From contig NZ_VTOK01000025.1 of assembly GCF_009765375.1 (NCBI RefSeq), positions 1 through 43,451 on the forward strand: a stretch of DNA of 43,451 nt, read 5' to 3'. This document shows, piece by piece, positions 18,462 to 26,222 of the stretch. The notes beneath the pieces were generated by a model. That model ran no database searches. It saw only the letters and a list, made by a program, of their open reading frames with translations, and was not told where the DNA came from. Made by a program: the position numbers and the translations under genes. This DNA is from Alteribacillus sp. YIM 98480. Its GTDB lineage: Bacteria > Bacillota > Bacilli > Bacillales > Marinococcaceae. The first letter of the stretch is position 1; each line of letters opens with the position of its first letter.

Positions 18462-20201
18462 ATGATTGATCAACTTTCTTGGAAAGTCGGAGGTCAGCAG
18501 GGAGAGGGGATTGAAAGCACCGGTGAAATTTTTTCCGTAGCCCTCAACCGGCTTGGCTATTACTTATACGGTTACCGCCAATTCTCTTCCCGAATTAAAG
18601 GCGGCCATACAAACAATAAAATTCGTGTAAGTACAAATCAAATCAATGCAATATCAGATGATTTAGATATTTTAGTAGCGTTTGATCAGGAAACGATTGA
18701 TGTCAACTATCAGGAGCTTCGCCCAGGAGGAGTTGTCATTGCAGACGCGAAATGTAAACCGACCATTCCTGATGATGGGAAAGCGTCTTTATATGATGTA
18801 CCATTTACAGAAATAGCAAAAGAATTAGGCACTCCATTGATGAAAAACATGGTGGCAGTCGGCGCATCCAGCGCCATTCTTGGCATTTCAGCTGATCATT
18901 ATCAAGAGGTCGTAGAGGAAATCTTTTTGAAAAAAGGCGAATCGGTAGTTGAAAAAAATATGCAGGCGATTCGAAAAGGAGCTGCTTATTTTTCTGAACA
19001 AGCCGGAGGACAGCTTGATGACTTTCTTTTGAAAGAAGCAGATGGCAAAAAACGTATGTTTATGATTGGAAATGATGCGATAGGTCTAGGCGCCATTGCG
19101 GCAGGTTCGCGTTTTATGGCAGCTTACCCGATTACACCAGCATCTGAAATTATGGAATACTTAATTAAAAAGTTCCCAGACTTTGGTGGAACTGTCATTC
19201 AAACCGAAGATGAAATAGCAGCAGCGAACATGGCAATAGGCTCTAATTACGCTGGGGTGCGTGCTTTCACGGCTTCAGCTGGTCCTGGATTGTCGTTGAT
19301 GACAGAAGCGATTGGCCTGTCTGGGATGACCGAAACTCCAATGGTTATTGTAGATACCCAAAGAGGCGGGCCGAGCACCGGTCTTCCGACAAAACAGGAG
19401 CAATCTGATATGATGGCAATGCTATACGGCACACACGGCGAAATACCAAAAATTGTTATCACGCCTAGCACCGTACAGGAAGCCTTTTATGATACTATTA
19501 CAGCTTTTAATATGGCGGAAGAATATCAATGCCCGGTTATATTACTGACAGATCTTGCACTATCCTTAGGAAAACAAACCGTTGAGCCATTAAACTATGA
19601 AAAAATCCAAATTAGAAGAGGAAAGCTTGAAAAGGAACCAAATTTACCAGAGCAGGCACCAGAAGAATATTTTGAAAGATATGCTGCAGCAGAAGACGGT
19701 ATTTCCACACGATTATTACCAGGTACGGAAAATGGAATTTTCCATGTTACGGGCGTTGAGCATGATAACACAGGAAAGCCTTCTGAAAAACCCGAAAATA
19801 GACAACAGCAAATGGATAAACGTTTAAGAAAAACAGAGACGGTTCCTTATCGATTTGATGTACCAATTTATGCAAATGAGCCTTATAAGGAGCCTGATTT
19901 GCTTGTGATTGGAATTAACTCTACACGAGGAGCTATTCAAGAAGCAATCAACCGTTTGGATGAAGATGGGTTCAGCGTTAATCATGCACATATTCGGCTT
20001 TTGCATCCATTTCCAACAGAAGAGCTAGAGGATAGATTACATCGTGCCAAAAAGACAGTAGTGATCGAAAATAATGCTACGGGACAGCTCGCAAGTATTA
20101 TCCGGCTGAATACAGGAGTGAAAGTGGAAAGCATTTTAAAATATGACGGTAATCCATTTTTACCTGCTGAAATACACAGCAAGTGTAAGGAGTTGTTATA
20201 A
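18462..20201 (+). CDS. korA: 2-oxoacid:ferredoxin oxidoreductase, alpha (gamma-alpha fused) subunit
   Basis: About 579 residues. The N-terminal 190 form a gamma-type domain (WKVGGQQGEGIESTGEIF). The rest is the alpha subunit, with the pyrimidine-binding region (AAYPITPASEIMEYL, QTEDEIAAANMAIGSNYAG) and a C-terminal transketolase-like domain. With KorB it oxidatively decarboxylates a 2-oxoacid such as 2-oxoglutarate or pyruvate to the acyl-CoA and reduces ferredoxin. I favour ATG 18462 because AAAGGATG is well spaced from it, while the ATG at 18453 abuts its own AAAGG. The TTG of korB follows the stop directly. The substrate cannot be fixed from sequence. Confidence 0.92.
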   Translation: MIDQLSWKVGGQQGEGIESTGEIFSVALNRLGYYLYGYRQFSSRIKGGHTNNKIRVSTNQINAISDDLDILVAFDQETIDVNYQELRPGGVVIADAKCKPTIPDDGKASLYDVPFTEIAKELGTPLMKNMVAVGASSAILGISADHYQEVVEEIFLKKGESVVEKNMQAIRKGAAYFSEQAGGQLDDFLLKEADGKKRMFMIGNDAIGLGAIAAGSRFMAAYPITPASEIMEYLIKKFPDFGGTVIQTEDEIAAANMAIGSNYAGVRAFTASAGPGLSLMTEAIGLSGMTETPMVIVDTQRGGPSTGLPTKQEQSDMMAMLYGTHGEIPKIVITPSTVQEAFYDTITAFNMAEEYQCPVILLTDLALSLGKQTVEPLNYEKIQIRRGKLEKEPNLPEQAPEEYFERYAAAEDGISTRLLPGTENGIFHVTGVEHDNTGKPSEKPENRQQQMDKRLRKTETVPYRFDVPIYANEPYKEPDLLVIGINSTRGAIQEAINRLDEDGFSVNHAHIRLLHPFPTEELEDRLHRAKKTVVIENNATGQLASIIRLNTGVKVESILKYDGNPFLPAEIHSKCKELL

Positions 20202-21068
20202 TTGGCTACAGTTAAAGATTTTCGTAATAAAGTGAAACCGAATTGGTGTCCTGGCTGCGGTGATTTTTCCATTCAAGCTGCTATCCAGCGTGCTGCTGCT
20301 AACGTTGGTCTTGAGCCGCACGATCTTGCACTCATTACCGGTATTGGCTGTTCAGGGAGAATTTCAGGTTATATAAATGCTTATGGTTTTCATGGTGTTC
20401 ACGGCAGAGTGCTGCCCTTAGCACAAGGCGTGAAAATGGCAAACCGGGATCTGACTGTTGTTGCTTCCGGAGGAGACGGGGACGGCTTTGCTATAGGAAT
20501 GGGCCATACTATTCATTCTATCCGCCGAAATATTGATATGACTTATATTGTTATGGATAATCAAATTTATGGCTTAACAAAAGGACAAACATCTCCGCGA
20601 AGCGATGCCGGCTTTAAAACAAAGAGCACGCCGGATGGTTCGATTGAAGCGTCCTTGAATGCTATGGAAACAGCATTAACTGCAGGAGCAACATTTGTTG
20701 CACAAAGCTTTTCAAGTGATTTAAAAGAGCTTACTTCGTTAATTGAGCAAGCAATGAACCATAATGGTTTCTCTCTTATTAACGTATTTAGCCCTTGTGT
20801 CACTTTTAATAAAGTAAACACGTACGATTGGTTTAAAGAAAATTTGACCAAACTAAGTGATCTGGAAGATTATGACCATACGGACCGCAATAAAGCAATG
20901 CAAACCTTAATGGAACACAATGGATTAGTAACAGGGCTTATTTATCACGAAGAAGATACGCCTTCATATCAAGATAAAATCCCAGGGTACAAATCAACTC
21001 CGCTTTCAGAGGATAATTTGGAGCTTGACAGGGAGAAGTTTGAACGGCTTGCAAATGAATTTATGTAA
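20202..21068 (+). CDS. korB: 2-oxoacid:ferredoxin oxidoreductase, beta (thiamine diphosphate) subunit
   Basis: 288 residues. It carries the beta-subunit cysteine motif WCPGCGDF and the thiamine-diphosphate/Mg site GGDGDGFAIGMGH...MDNQIYGLTKGQTSP. The motif IGCSGRISGYI is typical of the KorB/PorB family. The start is TTG with no gap after the korA stop and AAGGAG about nine bases upstream, so the subunits are made together. A terminator follows, ending the operon. The enzyme gives an alternative, ferredoxin-linked route at the 2-oxoacid step. Confidence 0.93.
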   Translation: MATVKDFRNKVKPNWCPGCGDFSIQAAIQRAAANVGLEPHDLALITGIGCSGRISGYINAYGFHGVHGRVLPLAQGVKMANRDLTVVASGGDGDGFAIGMGHTIHSIRRNIDMTYIVMDNQIYGLTKGQTSPRSDAGFKTKSTPDGSIEASLNAMETALTAGATFVAQSFSSDLKELTSLIEQAMNHNGFSLINVFSPCVTFNKVNTYDWFKENLTKLSDLEDYDHTDRNKAMQTLMEHNGLVTGLIYHEEDTPSYQDKIPGYKSTPLSEDNLELDREKFERLANEFM

Positions 21069-21079
21069 GCTGATCTACT

Positions 21080-21113
21080 GGTTTGGTCTAACGTTATAGA
21101 CCAAGCCTTTTTG
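21080..21113 (+). terminator. Terminator after korB
   Basis: GGTTTGGTCTA pairs with TAGACCAAGCC (11 pairs, one G-U) and is followed by TTTTTG. Confidence 0.9.
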
Positions 21114-21171
21114 TTTAAAATAAATCTGTTCGGGAAATAGTTGGGAAGACATAGAAGAAAGGAGACAAAAG

Positions 21172-22863
21172 ATGCAGCAATTACTTAAAACATTAGACAG
21201 AATTGATCATAAAGGATACAAAGCATACAACGACATAAAAGGGTCCTTTCGATTTAATGAGTTTATTTTACATATGGATCACATCCAGGCTGATCCTTAT
21301 GCAAGCCCTTCGCGTGCGCGAGTTGTCATGAGCAGGAAGTCACTCGGTCTTGACGAAAGTTGTGATAAAACAAATGCAAGAAGAATTGCGACGATTGATT
21401 ATTTGGCGAACGAAATTCAAACCGAGCTGAAAAAAAGAAATCAGCGAAATGAGATCGTTATTGATGGTCCGGGCCAAGAAATAATTGATAGAACAGCGGT
21501 CGTTTTAAAAGAAAATGAATTAGATATCCGTCTTTCCATCCATCTTCCTGCAAGGGGAAGAACGATTTTAGGAAAACAAGCAAAACAGCGTCTGACAAAG
21601 GATCTGCCTGTAATAATAAACAGTGCAGTAAAACAATATAACAAGCAGAAACTGATAAAACAATTAGAGCTTTCTGACCAGCAGGAAGCCATTCGTACGT
21701 TTCTTTTCGAAAACAACTATATAACGTTTATTGCCAATGATTCCATACTTCCAAGAGAAAGCGGGATCAGTAACAAACCGCTTCAAAGCGATCAAGCTGT
21801 TCCTTTTTATGCCCCTTCGTCTTTAGAAGTCGAAATAGAGGTGCCTTACCGATCACCTATTAAAGGCATGGCATTAAAACAGGGCGTTAACATCATTGTC
21901 GGGGGAGGCTATCACGGCAAAAGTACACTTCTAGAGGCTATTGAGCGCGGAGTATATAATCATCGTGCCGGGGATGGACGGGAATTCGTTATTACTGACC
22001 ATTCAGCTGCGAAAGTTCGTGCCGAAGATGGACGAAGTGTAGCAAGTGTTAACATTTCTCCCTTTATATCAAACCTTCCGATTCAAAAAGATACACGGAC
22101 CTTTACTACAGAAAATGCAAGTGGAAGTACTTCTCAGGCCGCTAATATTATAGAAAGTTTAGAAGCTGGTACGAAATGTCTTCTAATTGACGAAGATACA
22201 AGTGCAACAAATTTTATGATCCGAGACGGCCGGATGCAGGCTCTTGTTGCAAAAGAAAAAGAACCAATTACCCCTTTTATTGATAAAGTAAAAGCATTAT
22301 ACGAAGAACATGGTGTATCAACCATTCTCGTAGTTGGTGGTGCTGGGGATTATTTTGATGTAGCTGATTGTGTCGTCATGATGGAAGAATATAAGCCGAA
22401 AAATGTAACAGAGGAAGCAAAAGATATTGCGAAGCGATTTGGGTCCGAACGTGAAAAAGAAGCTGGAGTGGAATTTGGAGATGTAACGAACAGGACATTG
22501 CTTACGTCTAGTTTTCAACCGAGAAAAGGGAAAAAAGAAAAAGTAAGTGCTAAAGGGCGCACCACGATTATGTATGGAAAAGATACCATTGACCTCTCTG
22601 GTGTTGAACAGCTCATAAATAGCAGCCAGACGAACGCTATCGCTACTATGATTCGCCACACTTGTGCGCATCTAGGCAAGGAAGCATCCATAGAGGCGAT
22701 ACTTGCATTTCTTGAAAAAGAAGTGAAAGAAAAAGGTTTGGACGTGGTATCTCCATTTAAAGGAAAACATCCAGGAGATATGGCAATGCCCCGCAGATTC
22801 GAAATAGCAGCAGCAATAAACCGCCACAGAAATCTTTCCATCAAAAATCATGACTATTCTTAA
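21172..22863 (+). CDS. ABC-class P-loop ATPase (PF09818-type)
   Basis: 563 residues of the predicted ATPases of the ABC class (COG3044 type). The P-loop is GGGYHGKST (residues 244-252), an ABC-signature-like SGSTSQAAN follows near residue 320, and Walker B is CLLIDEDTSATNFM with D340/E341. There are no membrane segments, so it is not a transporter. About 240 N-terminal residues precede the ATPase core and a helical region follows. Kinetoplastid MRB1590, an RNA-binding protein of mitochondrial editing, belongs to this family, which hints at an RNA role; that is inference. It stands alone between korB and miaB terminators with Shine-Dalgarno AAAGGAG. The bacterial function is not known to me. 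Confidence 0.88.
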   Translation: MQQLLKTLDRIDHKGYKAYNDIKGSFRFNEFILHMDHIQADPYASPSRARVVMSRKSLGLDESCDKTNARRIATIDYLANEIQTELKKRNQRNEIVIDGPGQEIIDRTAVVLKENELDIRLSIHLPARGRTILGKQAKQRLTKDLPVIINSAVKQYNKQKLIKQLELSDQQEAIRTFLFENNYITFIANDSILPRESGISNKPLQSDQAVPFYAPSSLEVEIEVPYRSPIKGMALKQGVNIIVGGGYHGKSTLLEAIERGVYNHRAGDGREFVITDHSAAKVRAEDGRSVASVNISPFISNLPIQKDTRTFTTENASGSTSQAANIIESLEAGTKCLLIDEDTSATNFMIRDGRMQALVAKEKEPITPFIDKVKALYEEHGVSTILVVGGAGDYFDVADCVVMMEEYKPKNVTEEAKDIAKRFGSEREKEAGVEFGDVTNRTLLTSSFQPRKGKKEKVSAKGRTTIMYGKDTIDLSGVEQLINSSQTNAIATMIRHTCAHLGKEASIEAILAFLEKEVKEKGLDVVSPFKGKHPGDMAMPRRFEIAAAINRHRNLSIKNHDYS

Positions 22864-22932
22864 AAGCAGGTAAGATATCAAACATTTATTCCAATAAATG
22901 AGCATGTTTCCTGACGGTATAAAATGATGGTA

Positions 22933-22966
22933 AGCGCACTGTTTAAAGGCAGTGCGCTATTGTTTT
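22933..22966 (+). terminator. Terminator before miaB
   Basis: AGCGCACTG (22933-22941) pairs with CAGTGCGCT (22950-22958), followed by ATTGTTTTCC. The rest of the 250-base gap to miaB shows only an AT-rich palindrome (CATTTATT/AATAAATG near 22883-22900) and no clear promoter. Confidence 0.8.
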
Positions 22967-23116
22967 CCTCGTTCATAGAAGGTATAATTTAAAATTGGAC
23001 CTTCCATATGTTTTGCTAATCTAACATTCACTGTTAAAGGGAACAGATGTGTTGATTTGGTATATAAATAGTTTCAGCTTTTATTCAGGAAAATGGAAGA
23101 AAGGAGATGCTGGCTA

Positions 23117-24733
23117 ATGAATGAAGAGCAACGTAAGCAGCAGCAAGGTGAAATGACTTCACAAGATGCTTCTTCTCAAAATAATAATAATGCATCAAAA
23201 GACTACAGCAAATATTTTGATTTCTCAAAGGCTCAAATGGAAGAGGACAATAACGGGAAGCAATATATGAAAATCGGCGGCCGCAGTATTTTAATTAATG
23301 AACAGCCCGATTATAAAAAAGGAAAGAGGCGCGGTAAAGAAGACGTAGAAGTGTATTACAACTTTTCGATACCAGCTGAAATGCAAGGAATCGGGGCGGG
23401 TAAAAACTATATGATCCGCACCTATGGCTGTCAAATGAATTATCATGATACGGAAAATATGTCTGGTATTTTAGAAGAAATGGGATTTTCGGAAACAGAT
23501 AAGGCAGAAGATGCGGATGTTATTTTCTTAAATACATGTGCCATTCGTGAAAACGCAGAAAACAAAGTATTTGGTGAAATCGGTAATTTGAAAACGTTGA
23601 AACGGGAAAAACCAGAGTTAATTTTAGGGGTATGCGGCTGTATGTCCCAAGAAGAATCTGTTGTGAACCGCATTATGCAAAAACACCAGCATATTGATTT
23701 AATCTTTGGAACTCATAATATCCACCGCGTTCCGCACCTTTTAAAAGATGCCATTCAAGGAAAAGAAATGGTGATCGAAGTATGGTCCAAAGAAGGCGAT
23801 GTTGTTGAAAACATGCCTCGAAAACGTGCTGATAAAACCCAGGCCTGGGTCAACATTATGTATGGCTGTGACAAATTTTGCACGTATTGTATCGTTCCTT
23901 ATACTCGCGGAAAAGAAAGAAGCCGTCTTCCAGAAGATATTATTGCAGAAGTAAGAGATCTTGCCCGGCAAGGTTACAAAGAGATTACACTTCTAGGACA
24001 GAATGTCAATGCGTATGGCAAAGACCTGGATAGAGATTATGGACTCGGTCATTTAATGGATGAGCTTCATAAAATAGATATTCCTCGCATCCGTTTTACG
24101 ACAAGTCATCCGCGTGATTTTGATGACCACTTAGTAGATGTACTTTCAAAAGGCGGAAATTTAGTAGAGCACATTCATCTGCCAGTACAGTCTGGTAACA
24201 ATGCTGTCTTGAAATTAATGGCAAGAAAATATACGAGAGAACAATACGTCGAGCTGGCGAGAAAAATAAAAGAAGCCATGCCGCATGCTTCCTTTACGAC
24301 AGACCTTATTGTAGGTTTTCCAAATGAAACAGAAGAGCAGTTTGAAGATACTCTTTCTCTTGTCAAGGAGATGGACTACGACAGTGCCTTTACGTATATT
24401 TATTCTCCAAGAGACGGCACTCCTGCAGCTAAAATGAAAGACAATGTACCGATGGATGTAAAAAAAGACCGCTTGGCCCGGTTAAACAAAGTTGTGAATG
24501 AAATTTCTGCCCGCCGTAACAAGGAACTGCAAGGTCAAATTGTAGAAGTACTTGTAGAAGGTGAAAGCAAAAAAAATCCGGATATTTTATCGGGGCGTAC
24601 CCGCACCAATAAACTTGTTAACTTCCGCGGCCCCAAATCATGCATTGGAGAAATTGTCTACACGAAAATTACAGAGGCGAAGACGTGGACACTGGACGGC
24701 GAAATGGTGGAAATAGCAGAGGTGAATAAATAA
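23117..24733 (+). CDS. miaB: tRNA-2-methylthio-N6-dimethylallyladenosine synthase MiaB
   Basis: About 538 residues. A polar Gln/Asn-rich N-terminal extension precedes the UPF0004 domain ([14 protein letters not shown]), the radical-SAM domain with C254-x3-C258-x2-C261 ([16 protein letters not shown]) and a C-terminal TRAM domain. It adds methylthio to i6A37 of tRNAs reading UNN codons, acting after MiaA, also in this window. ATG 23117 is preferred over ATG 23093 because AAGGAG (23101-23106) lies between them. The last base overlaps the first base of ymcA. The extension is longer than in most Gram-negative MiaB but usual for Bacillus. Confidence 0.94.
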   Translation: MNEEQRKQQQGEMTSQDASSQNNNNASKDYSKYFDFSKAQMEEDNNGKQYMKIGGRSILINEQPDYKKGKRRGKEDVEVYYNFSIPAEMQGIGAGKNYMIRTYGCQMNYHDTENMSGILEEMGFSETDKAEDADVIFLNTCAIRENAENKVFGEIGNLKTLKREKPELILGVCGCMSQEESVVNRIMQKHQHIDLIFGTHNIHRVPHLLKDAIQGKEMVIEVWSKEGDVVENMPRKRADKTQAWVNIMYGCDKFCTYCIVPYTRGKERSRLPEDIIAEVRDLARQGYKEITLLGQNVNAYGKDLDRDYGLGHLMDELHKIDIPRIRFTTSHPRDFDDHLVDVLSKGGNLVEHIHLPVQSGNNAVLKLMARKYTREQYVELARKIKEAMPHASFTTDLIVGFPNETEEQFEDTLSLVKEMDYDSAFTYIYSPRDGTPAAKMKDNVPMDVKKDRLARLNKVVNEISARRNKELQGQIVEVLVEGESKKNPDILSGRTRTNKLVNFRGPKSCIGEIVYTKITEAKTWTLDGEMVEIAEVNK

Positions 24734-25164
24734 TGAGCGAAACAGTCTATTCCAAAAAAGAAGTCCTAGATAAAGCAAGAGAGCTTGGGAAGTTAATTTC
24801 AGAAACAGAAGAAGTTGATTTTTTTAAAAAAGCAGAAGAGAAAATTAATAAAAATCTTAAAGTACAAGAATTAATTGGTAAAATTAAAAATAAACAAAAA
24901 CAAGCTGTAAACTTGCAGCATTATGAAAAACATGAAGCTTTAAAACAAGTAGAACAAGAAATCGATGAGCTGAATAAGGAAATTGATGAAATCCCGTTAG
25001 TACAAGAGTTTAAGCAGAGCCAAAAAGATGTTAATCATTTGCTGCAGCTCGTTTCTACGACGATTTCTAATACGGTTACCGATGAAATTATTGAGTCAAC
25101 CGGTGGAGATAAACTAAGAGGCACTACGAACAAAAGTCCATTTATCGACATTAAGAATAGCTGA
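24733..25164 (+). CDS. ymcA: RicA family regulator YmcA
   Basis: 143 residues, helical, YlbF/YmcA family (DUF964). The conserved centre is KQKQAVNLQHYEKHEALKQVEQEIDEL and the tail includes ISNTVTDEIIESTGGD. With RicF (YlbF) and RicT (YaaT) it forms the Y-complex, which directs RNase Y cleavage of operon mRNAs and is needed for competence, sporulation and biofilm formation. It starts on the miaB stop codon (TAATG) with GAGGTG upstream, so it is coupled to miaB. The protein has no cysteine at all, although the B. subtilis complex holds iron-sulphur clusters with ligands said to include RicA residues. Confidence 0.92.
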   Translation: MSETVYSKKEVLDKARELGKLISETEEVDFFKKAEEKINKNLKVQELIGKIKNKQKQAVNLQHYEKHEALKQVEQEIDELNKEIDEIPLVQEFKQSQKDVNHLLQLVSTTISNTVTDEIIESTGGDKLRGTTNKSPFIDIKNS

Positions 25165-25172
25165 TAATCATG

Positions 25173-25213
25173 CAGAGCCGTCCCATAAACGAATGTGGGA
25201 TGGCTCTGTTTTT
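25173..25213 (+). terminator. Terminator after ymcA
   Basis: CAGAGCCGTCCCA and TGGGATGGCTCTG form a 13-pair stem (one G-U) around a 10-base loop, with TTTTT after it. Confidence 0.92.
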
Positions 25214-25511
25214 GACATCTTTAATGGAGGGCCAGAAGCATGGTTTGTTTCGATTAAGTAACATTAAAATTTCACGTACCGTACTCAATAGATAAAATAG
25301 ACATATAATTCAAACACAGCTAATACATATAAAGTAAAAGAGCCTGCGACCAGAAAAGCGCAAAAGCCTTGTTTAGCTAAAAGACATACCTGAGAGCACG
25401 GCTGAAATAAAATTGACAACATAGACGTTTGCCATGCATATAGTTAAACATGAATGGTTGTGATTGCATCTCTTAGCTGATGTCTTTCATGTTTGAAAAG
25501 GAGGGTACTAC
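25214..25511. other. ymcA-cotE intergenic region with decayed repeat
   Basis: About 300 bases without a gene. AGAAAAGCGCAAAAGCCTTG (25352-25371) and the following TTTAGC look like a decayed end of the repeat found at 18141-18267 and 33148-33269. The right part carries the probable cotE sporulation promoter and an AAAGGAGG Shine-Dalgarno. Confidence 0.4.
25419..25446 (+). promoter_or_regulatory. Candidate sporulation (sigma-K/sigma-E type) promoter of cotE
   Basis: AC (25419-25420), 16 bases, then CATATAGTTA (25437-25446) fits AC-N16-CATAnnnT of mother-cell promoters. B. subtilis cotE is read by sigma-E and sigma-K. The sigma-E -35 part is weak here. Confidence 0.4.
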
Positions 25512-26081
25512 ATGCCATCGGAAAAAGATAATGCACGCTACAGGGAGATTGTCACCAAAGCCGTGTGTGGAAAAGGGAAAAAGCATTGTAAAGATACTCA
25601 TGTTGTTAAACCGCCTCAAAAACCAACAAGTATTTTAGGGTGCTGGATTATTAACCATGAGTATGAAGCGGATCGAAAAGGGGATTCTGTAGAAATTTTA
25701 GGCAGTTATGACATCAATGTATGGTACTCTTATGATGAAAACACTAAAACAGATGTAACCTCAGAAAATGTTACGTACACAGAAGTTGTCCCGCTTGCAA
25801 TGAAACAAAATGAGATGATCGGTGATGAAGTCGATGTTATTGCAAGAGCTTTAAAGCAGCCAAATACTTTAGAAGCATCTATTGGAGAAAAAGGTAAAGA
25901 TGTTAAAGTGGACGTTGAAAAAGAGTTCTCCGCTGAAATTGTAGGTGAAACGAAAGTCTGCATTCAAATACACCCTGACGCAGAAGATGATGATTATAAA
26001 AACATTAGGTGGGATGAACAAGTATCCGATGAGGAATTAAAAAAGATAGACACAGACTTTCTAGATGACAAAAAGCAATAA
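25512..26081 (+). CDS. cotE: Outer spore coat morphogenetic protein CotE
   Basis: 189 residues, slightly longer than B. subtilis CotE (181). The family core SILGCWIINHEYEA, the segment VWYSYD and the acidic C-terminal third are recognisable. CotE is made in the mother cell, rings the forespore and is the base on which the outer coat assembles; its C-terminus contacts other coat proteins. The ATG has AAAGGAGG upstream, with a terminator after the gene. Position between ymcA and mutS is conserved. Confidence 0.95.
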   Translation: MPSEKDNARYREIVTKAVCGKGKKHCKDTHVVKPPQKPTSILGCWIINHEYEADRKGDSVEILGSYDINVWYSYDENTKTDVTSENVTYTEVVPLAMKQNEMIGDEVDVIARALKQPNTLEASIGEKGKDVKVDVEKEFSAEIVGETKVCIQIHPDAEDDDYKNIRWDEQVSDEELKKIDTDFLDDKKQ

Positions 26082-26093
26082 TTCTCCTTAAAC

Positions 26094-26129
26094 AGTCTGA
26101 CTTTAGCTTTACGCAAAGTCAGGCTTTTT
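26094..26129 (+). terminator. Terminator after cotE
   Basis: AGTCTGACTTT pairs with AAAGTCAGGCT and is followed by TTTTTC. Confidence 0.9.
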
Positions 26130-26158
26130 CTTTCCTTAACCTGAAAGGGGATGCTGTA

Positions 26159-26167
26159 TGATATAAT
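26159..26167 (+). promoter_or_regulatory. Extended -10 promoter of mutSL
   Basis: TGATATAAT is a TGn extended -10 with a perfect TATAAT, 55 bases before mutS and after the cotE terminator. No good -35 is seen. Confidence 0.5.
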
Positions 26168-26222
26168 AAGATGAAAGTATAAACAGCCTGCTAAATTATA
26201 ACCAATTGCTGGAGGAATAGAA

